Positions 13,390 to 26,000 of a stretch of DNA of 64,000 bases are shown one piece after another. Source of the DNA: Neurospora crassa OR74A (taxonomy: Eukaryota; Ascomycota; Sordariomycetes; Sordariales; Sordariaceae); assembly GCF_000182925.2 (NCBI RefSeq), contig NC_026501.1, forward strand, positions 1,984,001 to 2,048,000, written 5' to 3'. The number at the start of each line of letters is the position of its first letter. Positions within the stretch are counted from its first letter, which is position 1. Both the position numbers and the translations under genes were made by a program. Under the pieces are notes generated by a model. The model was not told the DNA's origin. It made no database searches and saw nothing but the letters and a program-made list of their open reading frames with translations.

Positions 13390-15099
13390 ATGGAGGAACC
13401 GTGCAGTACTCTCGCCTTACCTGGCCTCCCTTGTTACAACACCTCTCTGAGGCTCGATAATCTCTGCACTGATGTGTTGTTACTTGTCTTTGAAAACGTA
13501 AGTTTACTCTCAAGCCTAGGTATGATGACTTGGCATGGGGCTTATCTAATCTTGTCGTTACAGCTTCATCCCGCGGGCCTATCAACACTTGCGTGCGTCT
13601 GTCGAAGGTTCAACGAAATTATAACGCCCATGATTTATCATACAGTCCCATTGGACCTCCTCCTTGACGAACAACATCCGGAAGAGATATTGTCCCGTCG
13701 CCAAGGAAAGGCCTTCACATATACTCGACAACTTTTCATCGGAGGCGACATCAAGCAGGATGACATCAAGCGTTTCCTGGCCAACACAAAAGAGCTTCAG
13801 TCAGTGAAGTACACCTATTCGCCTGGTCGTAGCGTGGAACCTATATGCCCCTGGAAACAAGTCTACGATATGGAAGTCCACCTGAGGGAGGGCAATGCAA
13901 AGCTCTACATTGACAACTTCACCCTGACGAATCCAATCGATGAAGCTTGGAAAATTGGAGATTTTCCACCGACAACTGACTTCGGCAAGTCCTTGGTCTC
14001 TCTCAAGATGGGCTCTACACAGGTGCTTCATTCTGAATCGGCTTTGGACATCTTGAAGAAGCTTCTTCTGAGAGCCCCGATACTGGAAACATTCCACTAC
14101 ATGGGCAGTCGAGCTCCGCGAGTTCCAGGACGACAGTTTATCTTTGAAGAAAATCAGCGCTTGCCACCATTTGGGGACCTCATGTTGAAAAATTATGACT
14201 GGAAGCATGACGCAGGGGACGTCAAACTGCACTGGGACTTTTCTCGAATTAGGTCTCTCGCACTTCTTATGATACCTGTCTACAAGTTCCTCGAATCGGT
14301 TCCCTTTTCCGATCTTGCTCAACTACAACACCTCCATGTCGAGGATTACAGCGAGGCCATCGAACATGAGAATTCAAGGCGTGCAACCGAGAAGTTATAC
14401 GCCCTCATCAAAGAAGATATTAGGGCATTGCAGACCTTGAACCTCACTTGCTTCATTGAACTCTTTCATATCGACGCACTTCTGGTTCATGCCCAGTCTT
14501 TAACCAGCTTGGTCTTTCGGAATCACCATATCTCCAACAATCTGCGCCAACATCGCCCCGTCTTGAATGCCGAACAGCTTACTATTCTTTCAAAGTCTCA
14601 GACTTCGCTAGAATCACTTGAGATAGACATTGATCATAGAGCCTTTCCGGAGACATGTCTCTTGGCCCTCTGCCAGTTTCCCCGTCTGCACAGTCTCGTC
14701 CTACATACACAGACAGTTATCCAGCCCGATTCTAGTCACCGTCCTGGCCAAGACCCGGATCTCACGAGGGCCTATGACTGTTTCACGTTACTTGTCAGGC
14801 AACGACCGGGACCAACCAAATGGCAACGCGTCGTGATCAATGTGGGTGGTTGGCGAGAAAGGGTTGTGAATCATCGGGCGGGCAGAAAACCTAGGATAGG
14901 TCATAGCAAGACCTACACCTACTACGGAGCATGTGTTTCTCAGCGATATTTCGTCTTGGAAGAGTCAGCATCTGGCCAGGAGGACCTGATTTACGAAGAA
15001 TTGCCACCCAAGGATGAGGGTTTGACTCACTTCCATGGTAACCTTAGGACCGGGAGAAGTTTTGTGCCCCAAACTAAAGTTGAAGAGGACAAGCGATAA
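13390..15099 (+). CDS. F-box protein
   Basis: F-box proteins are substrate receptors of SCF (Skp1-cullin-F-box) ubiquitin ligases. Two exons, 13390-13497 and 13564-15099, give 547 aa. Removing the 66-nt intron (GTAAGT...TTACAG, with a CTAAT-like branch site) restores a compact F-box at about residues 25-60: LDNLCTDVLLLVFENL, HPAGLSTLACVCRRFNEII, then TPMIYHTV. The rest is a long region with spaced leucines (for example LQTLNLTCFIELFHI and TSLESLEIDIDH) that may form degenerate leucine-rich repeats, but no clear repeat register is visible. The intron is a multiple of three with no stop, so an unspliced mRNA would still be open through it. The gene stands alone between 3.7-kb and 5.3-kb gene-free stretches. 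The substrate cannot be inferred. F-box assignment is good; the LRR idea is weak. Confidence 0.8.
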   Translation: MEEPCSTLALPGLPCYNTSLRLDNLCTDVLLLVFENVSLLSSLGMMTWHGAYLILSLQLHPAGLSTLACVCRRFNEIITPMIYHTVPLDLLLDEQHPEEILSRRQGKAFTYTRQLFIGGDIKQDDIKRFLANTKELQSVKYTYSPGRSVEPICPWKQVYDMEVHLREGNAKLYIDNFTLTNPIDEAWKIGDFPPTTDFGKSLVSLKMGSTQVLHSESALDILKKLLLRAPILETFHYMGSRAPRVPGRQFIFEENQRLPPFGDLMLKNYDWKHDAGDVKLHWDFSRIRSLALLMIPVYKFLESVPFSDLAQLQHLHVEDYSEAIEHENSRRATEKLYALIKEDIRALQTLNLTCFIELFHIDALLVHAQSLTSLVFRNHHISNNLRQHRPVLNAEQLTILSKSQTSLESLEIDIDHRAFPETCLLALCQFPRLHSLVLHTQTVIQPDSSHRPGQDPDLTRAYDCFTLLVRQRPGPTKWQRVVINVGGWRERVVNHRAGRKPRIGHSKTYTYYGACVSQRYFVLEESASGQEDLIYEELPPKDEGLTHFHGNLRTGRSFVPQTKVEEDKR

Positions 15100-18060
15100 G
15101 TGTACATATATGATTCTCATTCCTTCCAAAAGAAAACAAGCCACGAGGTTCCCAATGCCTTTCCCTTTCCCCGAGATCTCCTTTGTTGCCTCCCTCCAAA
15201 ACCGAGCAAGACTTGTGCGAGTACATCAAATTATTCTGGAGTTTTGAACACACAATAATGCTTTCTTATGTCACTGATAGTTTTCTTTCTTCGCATACGG
15301 CTCTGGAATCGAGACACTGAGGCAACCAGGTCATATGCATGTAGCTCGGGTTGTCTGTCGTACGGCGTGGATCGACCTTCTTTTTTTTCTTTTCTTGGTG
15401 GTTGTGCTGAACCAAGTTCCATTCTACTTGGAATGTTGTCCAGGACTCCTTTGGCACTGTAGGTCCTTGACGTTTGTCGCATAACAAAGCTGAAGTGCGT
15501 GAGACAGGTGTTCAAGGGACCACAAATCTACGAAAACTTCAGATTCTCATGTTCAAATATGGTTGCGATATCCAGTAAGACGAACATAGCCCGGCTTTCT
15601 ATATATATCTTCTTAGTGCCTTTATGTTAAAGAGTGCCATCGTTGGACGTTGGTATGAGACTGTGTGATGCGACACATTGCTACAAACAAGGTGCCTGCA
15701 CCAGGGCAAAGATTATGAAATCCGTGTGAACGGTACGTGCTGTCTTCCTCTTTACAGGGTCCTCCGCAATACCAGTCAGGAATCTTTCAAGTCTCTTGGA
15801 CGTATTCTGTGTGGTAGTCTAGAACCCTGCCGTTGTAGTTAACTGTTTAACAGCACGCTGATAAGTGTGAGCTGTCAAGGAAGCCAGACCGTAGCTACAG
15901 AGGGGTGAACGGAATCATTGCGAAGACGAAAAGGGCCCGTTTTTATGGCCACCAGTCCACCAGACCAGCGCACCCGTAAATGTTCCCTAGTTCCCTAAGT
16001 TTCCCTACCCGTGAGAGATTCCCCCAATCCCCCCAGTCCCGAGTTCCACTGAGTCCACAAAGACCCCTACCCAGTACGTACGATCTTCACATGCCGATGT
16101 GACCAAGCGCGCAGGGGGTCCTGAGATATTAGTCCTGCGCCAGCGCGTGACGTGCCCTTGCCCTACGGACTTCCGGTCTAGACAAGGGGAGGTGTGGGAA
16201 TAGCTCCACCGACCACCGTCCACCAAACGGGCCACCGAGTAGAGAAGTGGATGTGCGCGACAACATGACCGGCGAATCGAAATCAAACGTTTTCTTTTGA
16301 GTTGATTCACATGTTGGGGTGGTTGTAGGGGTTGTCTTGGGCATCCAAGGGACAGGTATCTGGTGATGTTCGGTCTTTTGTGAAGTCAAGTGTCGGTACA
16401 TATAGTCTATGGTCTTGTCAGCGGGCTTCCGTATCCCAAGAGAAAGATTTAAAGATGTATGATGTAAGAGTCAAGTGAAATCAAAAGTTCTTGCTCGTGG
16501 TTGGGAAGCCGAAACTGTCTGGAGGCGTCTTGAGTGCCTGGGTACATAGTCACTGGTTGCTTGTGTTCGTGGGTTGGGGTTGTAAGAACCTCACTTCGAA
16601 GTTCCTGAAGTAGCAGGATTTACCATAAGTGGTGACTGTGACAAGTAGATAGATGCGTTATTGCGAGCCATCAGAGCATTTTTGAACCGTCTGCGACATA
16701 GTCTTACTTGCTCTGTCAATTCTCAGCTCTCTTTATCATTGGGCAGGATGGTGGACGTCTCTCGATCATTCCAAAACAACTTTGTCAGTCAGTGTAGATT
16801 GCAGATAAAGTTCAAGTGAAATAGCGGCGTTCTCATTAGTATGCTGGCGTGTCTCTTGAGGTGGAAGAAGTCAAGTGTGGTTTTGTCGTTGAAAATCAAA
16901 CATTATCCGTCTCGGTATTATCAGCAACCTGTTGCATGTATACAGTCTCAATAATCAATGACACTGTACTTCAGTAATTTCCCTTACGTCCCGCGTACCG
17001 TGACGTTTCCTGTGGTGATTCCGTGAGTATCAGATGTGGAGACTGGAAAGTTCTTTGCCATGCAACGGGTACATCCGCCCTTCCGCCCCGAGAACGGGGA
17101 GCTCAGCGTTACGTACTTTATGTTTTATCCTAGATTCACGCTAACTGAAAGCTTGGTGTAACCACCCCCGCGCCTACTCCTGATAGGCTGACAAAGGTCG
17201 TGAAGAAATTTGAATGGTCAAAAAGACAAGCCGAGCGGCCCCGCCCAAGTTCTTTGCTTGCTCTCTTACGGAGCCGATCGAGCACAATCCGGATTGCGAT
17301 AGCATGGAACGTCCCCTCTTTCTGGGACGATCGCACACCCCAAGTCCACTGCAGTCACTTCGATCTGGCCCACCGATTACGGAGATTGTTAACTTTCCGT
17401 ACACATTAGACTCATGTAATTTACAGAATGCGACGATTCCATTTCATGTTTGCAACATTTTCAATAATTACAGTACCGACCTCACTGGCTACAAGTTGCT
17501 TCTGACCAAACAAGCGACAAAGATGGGTGATACCAGTCACAGTTCTTTCCTATCTTACGACTCCGAATGTCTGTAAGTTTTCAGAAAGAAGAGTGGATTC
17601 TTTTCCACAGCTTATACATAGCAGGTAACGGTCGCCGACGCATCCGGCACACTCTCGCAGCCACTGGATTCCAAAGGGCCAATGTACTGCACGGTACACT
17701 CCCTTCCATTGCTTCCCTTGGCGCCCAAGTACCAACCTCAAGGCACAATGAGCAAATTACCGAATTGTATATCATGAGCGCATAAAGAGAACAAGGCTTC
17801 TTTGTTCCACTTCTTCAAACCCTTTTCCTTGCATCGAACCATCCCATGTTGATGGACCCACGACTGGGTTACTTTACGTCTTTGTTTTCTTAACTTTTAG
17901 CTTTCCCCTCAGTTCCAGCTGAAGGCCCTATCCTGCTGCCAAGTAACGAGGATGCCGTACGGAGAAAAGGGGGTCCATCAAAGCGTCTATTGAACGTTCG
18001 ATATTTTACGGATAGGATTTGGATCGATGACCACTGATAAGCGTTGGCGGTTTTTCTCTA
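15100..18060. other. Intergenic region, no gene recognised (left part)
   Basis: This is the 3' side of the F-box gene and the start of a 5.3-kb gap before the zinc-cluster gene. Short open frames on both strands (16005-16401 minus, 17214-17576 plus, 17567-17785 plus) have no domain and no consistent splice structure. Base composition appears ordinary and no terminal repeats are seen. Confidence 0.5.
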
Positions 18061-18075
18061 TTTTTTTTTTTTTTT
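18061..18075 (+). repeat. T15 homopolymer
   Basis: A run of 15 T lies in non-coding DNA between the F-box and zinc-cluster genes. It is a simple repeat of unknown role. Confidence 0.95.
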
Positions 18076-20370
18076 GTCCTTCTTCATTTTTTCTTTGTTG
18101 GGAGGTTAAAAGGTCTTGGGACCTCTAGACTAGCATCGGACAGTTAATTAACAGTACAAAACATTCAGACATTTGCATTATTAGACCTTTCTTATGTTCA
18201 ACAGTCATTTGACTGGACTTGAATTAATTAGAGCGGCCTTGAACGTCTAGGGGCCTCAATCTTTCGATTGGGAGCTTGCTGGACCACGTCCTTCCCGTAC
18301 GGTGATGGGGGTGGATAGATAGAAAAGAACATTGACCGAGCAACGCTTTCAATAAGGTGGGCACACAGTGAGTTTTACATCGGATGCTCCCGTCTATGTA
18401 CATACGTCGCGGGCAGACGGGAAGGGAGGGAAAGAAGCGGAAGGGAACTCTCGGCCGTTGTTGTACACCCATCTACGGGAGGGACCACGGGACCGAGCCG
18501 CGCCAGGCAGACGGGATTCAGTCCGCGCATGTCTCTAGGAACTTGATCTGTAGCTGAAGATGGCACTGCAATCGGACAAACATCTTGTCGCCTATTTGCG
18601 GAAACGGGTAGGGCGGACTAACTGTGGTGATCTTGAGAACGTCCAACTGCGTAATGTTAAGCTGCCAAGCTGCTAATAAGGTAGCGAACATTAACGACGA
18701 TATACAGATCAAAACACTTCCCTACAATTTTGAATCTTGACCCAGCACATACACGATGTTGTCACTTATCATCCTGCTCACGTATTACTAAATAGTTACC
18801 CCGTTTCGTCACACCAAATCGACCTGTTGATCTGACCGCCACTTACTCGCGGAGGTGCAGAAGTGGCCCAAGGGGGTAAGAGGCAGGTATCCGTCATTTC
18901 TTCTACAGACGGTATGGGCCCGTGCTAGTGTGCAGGATCTATATGTAAGGGTTAACCGCTTACCGTATTAGATCTAGGGGTCCCGGGTTACGTATACGAT
19001 AGAGACTGTTGCGTGTGTGTCGTTACCCGGTACTGGGCAGGTGGACGGCTACATATCCTGAGGAAAGTTTGTCTATCCATCCAGGTATCATACAGAGAGG
19101 GAAGAAAAGGAGGCTGGAGATACGAGCAGGGGACACCAAGGGGGGGGGGGGGGGGAAGACTGGGGTGCATAAACAATTGCAATGAATAGACACTCAGAGA
19201 ATCGTGAGAAGTTGCATTACATTACCTTGATGGTGGAATTTGCCTAGATTGGTAGGAAGCATATCTGAAGTGCGGTGGAAGTGAAGCACAGCAATTTGAT
19301 TGACAAGACGAGAACGACGGATGCACAACATGATGTCCTCCACGGAGTGCACCACATACTTGTCGTGTCATGTATCGTACGCAAGAGCAGAATCTCAAAT
19401 AAGGCATTCCTTCCTCTCTTTGAAGAGGCCGGGATCAGAGGAGTGGAAAGAGTGTTATCACCATATTTCCGGTTCTCATGTGGCTGGAGGCACTAGTCAG
19501 AGGAGACCCTTTCTTGGGTATAGTGGTTGGCACTCAACGCACCTAGCAGCTTGCCTGTTCGATGTCTAAGACAGACAGTACCGAAACGGACACATACGGT
19601 TGCTCGCATGCGTTTATAGTAATACGAGGAACAAGTGCGGCCCATTGGTCGCCACATGTATAGTTTGGTTAGAGTTACTGGTGAGCTGGTGTACCGGATG
19701 TTGGCTCGCAAGAAAGCTTTTTGCGTGATAAGCCTATGCTAGGTACATTTCGACGACTTGAAAGTGGTGCTGACGATGGCCCGGAAATGTATAACGTGAG
19801 CCAAGTTTCACATGGGCTCGCCATTTAAAGGTCTACAATACATGACCGACTCACGAGGCAAGAGTAGACGACGCACCTTCAACGCTAGAGTTTAGAACTA
19901 CAGATCATGGCTCAAAAGAGCTGATGCGATTGCAGTACATAAATAACTGATAAAATAGCCTCCCACCGAAAAGCATGCCGCTGACCACAAATGGTGTACC
20001 CGTTGCGCGCCATTATAAAAGAGAAGCGAGTAACATGTAACATACCAGACAAACGACGAGAGCCACCCAACACCCATTTTAGCCTTGAGGCAGCCGGATC
20101 TTTTCAAGTACAAATCCACCCGCCCTCTGCTTATGGCTCTTCGTTCCCGAGTCGTGCGTGAAGATAAAGCAAACCAGAGCCATACAAAAAAAGCAACCTG
20201 CGGCAGACCTTAAACACAAAATAACACAATGAGATTAGATCATCAACTTTCCCCTCTCGCTCCCGCTCAGCGGGGCGATAGTCATGCGGAAACATGGACA
20301 CCCAGCGTCTTTTCAAGCCACACCAAAAGACTGGCCCAAGCCCCCCTTAAGCATCGAAAAGGAGCCGCTC
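18076..20370. other. Intergenic region, 3' side of the zinc-cluster gene
   Basis: No protein family or RNA gene was recognised. Open frames here are all short. The right end should include the 3' UTR and polyadenylation region of the minus-strand zinc-cluster gene that ends at 20371. Confidence 0.5.
19140..19155 (+). repeat. G16 homopolymer
   Basis: A run of 16 G sits in non-coding DNA. Runs this long can form G-quadruplexes and are prone to length change and sequencing error. Confidence 0.9.
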
Positions 20371-21845
20371 TTAGCTGCGCCTGTTGAGCCTGCCGAGCAT
20401 ATCGCGGTCAATCCTATTCGTGTCTCTGTGGGAGTCATTCTCTAAAAACCGATCCAAGCTCATCGGGTTCGGGGCGTTGGGAGGAAGAATTCCAGGACGC
20501 GCGCTTGGCTGTGACGGAATAGTCGGCGCGGGGTTACCGGGGCTATTCCTGTGAGGAGTGGGCGACCTATCTGGTTCATAGGCACCCTGGGGATATTGTT
20601 GCGGATAGATCGGCGGTGTTCCATTGCTGTGGATAGAAGCTGGGGACCTGCGCCGGGGATCATCGTCGCGAGCGTTGTTCGGGGGAGGTAGCCGCATCGC
20701 ATGTTCCTCATCTTGTGGGCGAGGTCTCCGGCGACTGGCGTCTCTGTCATCGAATGGCGGGTAATGGAGACTGGGTGACTGAACTTGAGGTGGAGGAGGG
20801 TACTCTGATGCCGAGTGCGGATAGCCACGAGGCGGCGGCGGTTGCGGCTGTGGCTGCGCAGAAGAAGGCAGAGGCTGACCATATGCTCCATACAAAGGTG
20901 TTCCAGGAGGAACACCGCCTGCCACCGCTGCTACGGGAACAAATGCCGTCGATGGATTGCTGCTAACAGGTTGAAAGATGCAGTCGATACGCAGTTTGTC
21001 GCAGTTGGAACACTTGCCATTCGTCGTATTCTGATACCCACTGCATCGGATCTGTTGAGGCGAGGAGTTAGCAAAAGGCTTGTGGAAAGAGAGGCAGTTG
21101 AAACACGACGTCTTATACTTGCCTTCCTTTTCCGGCAATACTTGCACGCGATCGAGGTCCGTTGACGCGGAGCAGCTTGCTGCGGCTGCGGAGGCGGGGC
21201 CGCAGGAGCACCGGGTCCGTATGGGTAGTTGGGCGACGGAGGATAACGATACTGATATACGTCTGCACCATACCCGCCGCCGCGTCCCTGGTGTGGCGGA
21301 CCCTGCTGGTAGTACGGATCCGACGGCATGCCTCTGTCTGGGTACTGTCCCCTCTCATCATAAGGCCTTCTGTCGTCATACGGCCTTTGATCTTGTGCGG
21401 CTTGAACTGGCGGCAGTTGGTACTGCGAAGTCGGGGGAGCATATCCACTCGCGGGCGGATTCAAATTCGGCGGGGCGTACCCGGGGGGGTGAGTCGCAGA
21501 CATCGAGGGATAGCTGCCGGGAGGCGGTGGATTTGGCGAGCCGTATCCATTATTCGTTTGAGCCCGTGCATCTGTCCAGGCGCCTCTGGGGTCGCCTCTG
21601 GGATCCCCTCTTGGATCTTGGGGGTACCTCTGTCCGGCCGCGAATCTTTGATCTGGGTAGCGCTGATCGTGGGGATAGCCGTTGGCCGGAGCTGGGGCCG
21701 GGGCCGATGGGTGCATCGCCATGTTGGTGGTCGTTAATGGCGGCAAGGGATACTGTGATCGCCTCTCTTCGTCGTCACCCGGAGGCGAAGGATAGTTGGA
21801 CTGCTCAGGTCCGTCTCTCGAGGGATAACCTCTACCCGCCATCAT
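20371..21845 (-). CDS. Zn(II)2Cys6 binuclear-cluster protein
   Basis: This is a fungal zinc-cluster protein, probably a DNA-binding transcription factor. Two exons, 21845-21123 and 21051-20371, give 467 aa. Joining them creates a complete cluster: Cys234-KY-Cys237-RKRKIR-Cys244-x10-Cys255-SN-Cys258-DKLRID-Cys265, the classic C-x2-C-x6-C...C-x2-C-x6-C spacing. The join needs a donor reading AAG|GCAAGT, so this is a GC-AG intron of 71 nt with a GCTAAC branch site and CAACAG acceptor. The nearby GT two codons on would put the second half out of frame. Residues 1-225 are Pro/Gly/Tyr/Gln-rich low complexity, and the part after the cluster is also Pro-rich and disordered. No fungal-specific transcription factor middle domain is visible. 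The cluster lies mid-protein, which is less common than N-terminal. It is flanked by 17 kb (5') and 5.3 kb (3') without recognised genes. Its targets are unknown. Confidence 0.85.
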
Positions 21846-23028
21846 GAGCTAGGTCAGTGCTGGCTTTTCGGACCAATGTCCGCTTTTCGAGAGCTTCCGT
21901 GTCGAAACAACTCTTGTTAGAGGCTACTAACGACTGTGTTAGTAGCTGCGAGGGATGGGGTCGTGCTAGGCACGTTGAAGAGCGTGTTGTGCGACGTGGT
22001 TGGTGGTGAAGGTAGAAGCAAGTTGGGTGTTGGACCTGCAACCCCGTCACCCAAGTGGCATGTGGTGATAAGTAGCAAATGAAGCTGTCAAGCCGTCAAG
22101 GACAGCATATCGGCCATCGCGCTTATGTGGCGCAGGAAGTTGAAATGCTTTCGTTGGCAGAGAGAAAAAAAAATACCTTGGGTGAACTGACTTTGCGTGA
22201 CCAGGCGTGATGACCTGGGAGGTACAACTCCTGATAGAAGAATCGTTCTGTCTTCAATCGAGTGTTTTTTCAGTCCGACTCTTTCGTTGTTTTTCCTCTC
22301 GCCCCAGCGCAGGCGTAAAACACAGATGCAGGCAGGGACAGGCCGTGGCCGTGACCGATGACGATGTGCCGAGGTCCCAACTCAGTATCACAGTCGAATT
22401 AAAGGCTTGTCAGAATGGCTATTCTGCACTCGCCGATGGTTCGTTGCGACACAAATGGTAGCGAAAGAGAAGAGAAAGATACGACGCAAGGAAAAAGGCA
22501 GCCAAGCGCGGCCGGCGACCAGTGTCTCTGAGTTGTTAGGTTTCTGCTAAGTGGGAGTTGCGCGCGGGTTGGAGAGGGAAATTTTAAGAGGTTGGATTGC
22601 GGAGGGATGATGGAAGAAGCGAGCTGATTACTTATTATTTCAAAAGGACTCGCCCGGCTTTTGACGGATTGGCAAGGTTGCCCGCTGCGTTGGGTCACAG
22701 GCTCAAACCACGGCCAGTGCCACGGCAGCTTCCATTCCAACCCGACCGACGGTGGACTGGGTGCTTAGTGCCCGCTAGTGAGCTTTAGCGTGCAGGCTGC
22801 CTGCGTTGCATGCGATGGGGCAGGTAAGCCGGACCGTTTAGGTGGACGTTACCGTATGGTAGCCAGGGAAGGTAAGTAACACTGCAGCGCACATACGGCA
22901 GCAGATACGGTGTGTGCAGTCATACCTGTATGTAAGTTTCCGTATCCATGCAGTATCTCCAAGGTTCTGTCACGATGCCAGGGAGCGGGGAGGTACGTAC
23001 TGCTCTGCCTAGCACTGACCTTGGAACC

Positions 23029-23048
23029 GGGGGGGGGGGGGGGGGGGG
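23029..23048 (+). repeat. G20 homopolymer
   Basis: An uninterrupted run of 20 G, the longest G run in the window, lies in the gene desert about 1.2 kb upstream of the zinc-cluster start codon. Its length may be unreliable because such runs sequence poorly. Confidence 0.9.
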
Positions 23049-26000
23049 TGCTTTCTTGGAACAGCTACCTCGACTTGCAGCCATTTCATCCAAGTTGTAC
23101 TGTGTAGAGGATACGATTACGACTATATACAGTTCTCGTAACAAACTCCACCTTCAGTTATCACACATGACACCTGTCCTTTCTTTAGATCCTACTTGGG
23201 TAGTATTGGGATATCATCGAAACAAAGAGATCAGTTTCAAAATCAAGCGAGCAAAAAAGGTACAAGCTAGGATGAAGTCCTGGGAGATAACGAAACTCGG
23301 CGGAAGGCGAGCAGCAAGATACGGGCGCCCTTTGAAAGATCAGTCTGAGAGTCGTCTAAAGAGTGGAAGACTGAGACGGAAGGGAAGGTTCTGGACATCT
23401 AGCATAACACCGGATTATGGGAAAGGGTTGAAGACTCGCTTTGCAAGCCGTCAAATATCTGAAGGCGGGGCGGGTGCTGCGCGCCGGGACTGCCCGTTTC
23501 GAATGGGGACGCCCAGGCGGTCCGATGCCCGTCGCGGGTCATTCCGAGTCACATCGGACAACGACACGGGGACCGGGCGGTATCGTGTTGTCCTGGGGGC
23601 AACGTGCTAATCCGAGATACCCACCAGTACACAGCAAAATGGCCAAGGTCGTGAATGCCATTCACGAAGCGGCTTGGGCCGTAGGCGTCCAAAGAATAAG
23701 GGAAGGCTAACGTATTGCGTCTGCCTATGTTGACAAAATGTTATGCATAGACTGTTTTGAAAAACCAAATTTGTAAAATAAAATAAAATGATTTCTGGCA
23801 AGATGTAATATAGTACATGAGATCTCCGAAACTTGTACTCAAGGTTCCACATTAGTTATAAACATATACAATTATAGAATTGGATTATATCTCTGACACC
23901 TTTCTGATACTCCTGATGGTACCTCGTGATTGTACTGTATTATGGACAAGATTGGCCACCACCACCAACCAGTCTTGACTCATGGGTAGGTTTTAGATGG
24001 CCGCCCGCCATACCCGCCCATCATTAGCAAGCTGAAAGCAACAACAATTGCATAACAAAGATTATGCCTAACAGGTTCTCCCTCCACTCACTCCCATCCT
24101 TGTTTTCAGTCCACTTGAACGGCAGCAGCCCAGTGTAGTTATTATAGGCATGACTGATCGCAAGGCAAAGATTTGCGGTTAGTAGCTGAGGTGGTTGCAG
24201 ATGGGGCCGCAGCTTCCTCGCTTAGTCGCTTTTGCCAAAAAAAAATCGAGTTATCCTCTTTCCACACTTACTAAAGCCGATACCCAGCACGCAATTACCT
24301 TAGGCCGCGAAGCAAGAAGTTACTCGAAATACCCATTGACGGCAGTGCGCGAGAGATAACATGACGACAGACTTGGACCCGCGCTTCCAAGGATTCTTGA
24401 ATGATATACTGCATCTGAGAAGGGCGGCAGTACAGCTCGTATATCTAGGTACCTCTACCTTCCATGTGGGTAAATGTGTCTGCCAAGGTCTAGCAGGGAG
24501 CAGCACCGTTCTGTTTTCCATGTTCCAAGAATTGGATCATTTATGTACAACGGTATTTCAGACCTCAGAACTCGGCCCGTTAAATCGCCGTCGATCAACC
24601 GGTATTCCGGCCCATATTTAGCACCAACAGAAAGCTGATATACCTTTCCAAGGTCAATCTTACCTGTACAGCCCTTCATGCGGCGTGGTGATCATGATCG
24701 TTTGATATCAGCTGATTGAATTTTGACTAAGCCAAGCACAATGCGTCGCTACATCCCTCCCCTCATGCCTTTCCAGGATCAGGGTTCCATGTGTTCCAAA
24801 CTAACCTTTGTGTTGTGAGCAGGGGAGCAGAATTCAAGTCCATGCAAACGATCAATAGCATACCCAAACTTTTAGTGGCCATTTGCCTTAGCGCGATATC
24901 CTCCATTCATTGTTTCCTCGAAAAAAAAAAGTTTGCGAACTTGAGGCAGGGAAGATTAGACTAGGTGTTAGCTGACTGGTAGTCCGATTCGGAATATGCA
25001 TCGGAACGTCAGACACTGGCATCAACAGTCTCGGGAATTTCACTGTCGTGGCCCGAAACATGGAGGCACTTTCGCAATCCTCTTGGCCATTCTCATCAGA
25101 AACACACGTCCACTCCCGGCCCAGTGTTGCTGAGAAACGGCGTACAGAGGCGCAAACGGACTATCAGACGCACAACTACTTCACTGTCTTCATAAGGCCT
25201 GATGTACAAAGGAAGACCGGCCCTCCAAACATTGCCATGTACAGCGTCATGCGGTGTAGCCTCGAGACAAGTCTCCTTTTGCTTGTCCCATCTCTGCGAG
25301 AGACAACGCCAGATGGGAAGCGGCCAGGACATGAGAGGTACAATCCACATTCAACACCGTGGGGTATGCATCTTCTCGGGACAGTGGCTTCGGTGGGCTG
25401 GTTGCTCGCTCTCCTCCGTCTTTTAGGGGTGTGGTTGGGTCGTCATAAAGGTAGTTCACACCAAGGTGTGCGACCCATTGCCCTTGGAGATGAAGATGTT
25501 GCGAGCAAAGGGCCTGAAATATTACGCCCAGAGGGGCACTGTCTCAGCAGCATAGCGAACAGCTTTGAGCCATGCCAATGTCACAACCGCTATCAATTCC
25601 AAGCCTTTGACGATCGCAACCGCTCGAGCAGTCCCCGAAGGCTCTATGTTATCAGTCGGTCTCAATCTCGATGACTGAAGACCGGACGGCGCTGGACATC
25701 CTAAAGTTGGGTGGTAGACGGGCGCGGACTTGGATAGGCTAAATAGGGGTAAATGCCCCTTTAGATATGGCTCTGTGATCCTCAGAGCAATCTGACCGGG
25801 TTGTCCTTGCCAGTGCATCCGCCTCCTGTACAGAGGTATCATGGAGCCTGACGCTGAATGCGTGGCGGCCCAGAGATGGAACCCAGTCATGGAAGTGTGG
25901 CCGACAAGCAAGTGAATGATCTCACAATGTGCAATGCAGCCGACATAATCTTGAGCATGCCTTGTCCAACGACAGTAACTCGATGTCCTCCAGTTCGCGA

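Noticed and set aside
21080-21847. 255-codon plus-strand frame opposite the zinc-cluster gene
   Set aside because: It is the antisense shadow of the Pro/Gly-rich first exon; the other strand carries the Zn2Cys6 motif and correct splicing.
25450-25472. Short inverted repeat (CACACCAAGGTGTG)
   Set aside because: Too short and isolated to call a terminator or transposon end.
25048-25674. 208-codon open frame in the gene desert
   Set aside because: It begins with GTG, shows no domain or family resemblance, and has no convincing splice neighbours. A frame this long is unusual but possible by chance in 17 kb read in six frames.
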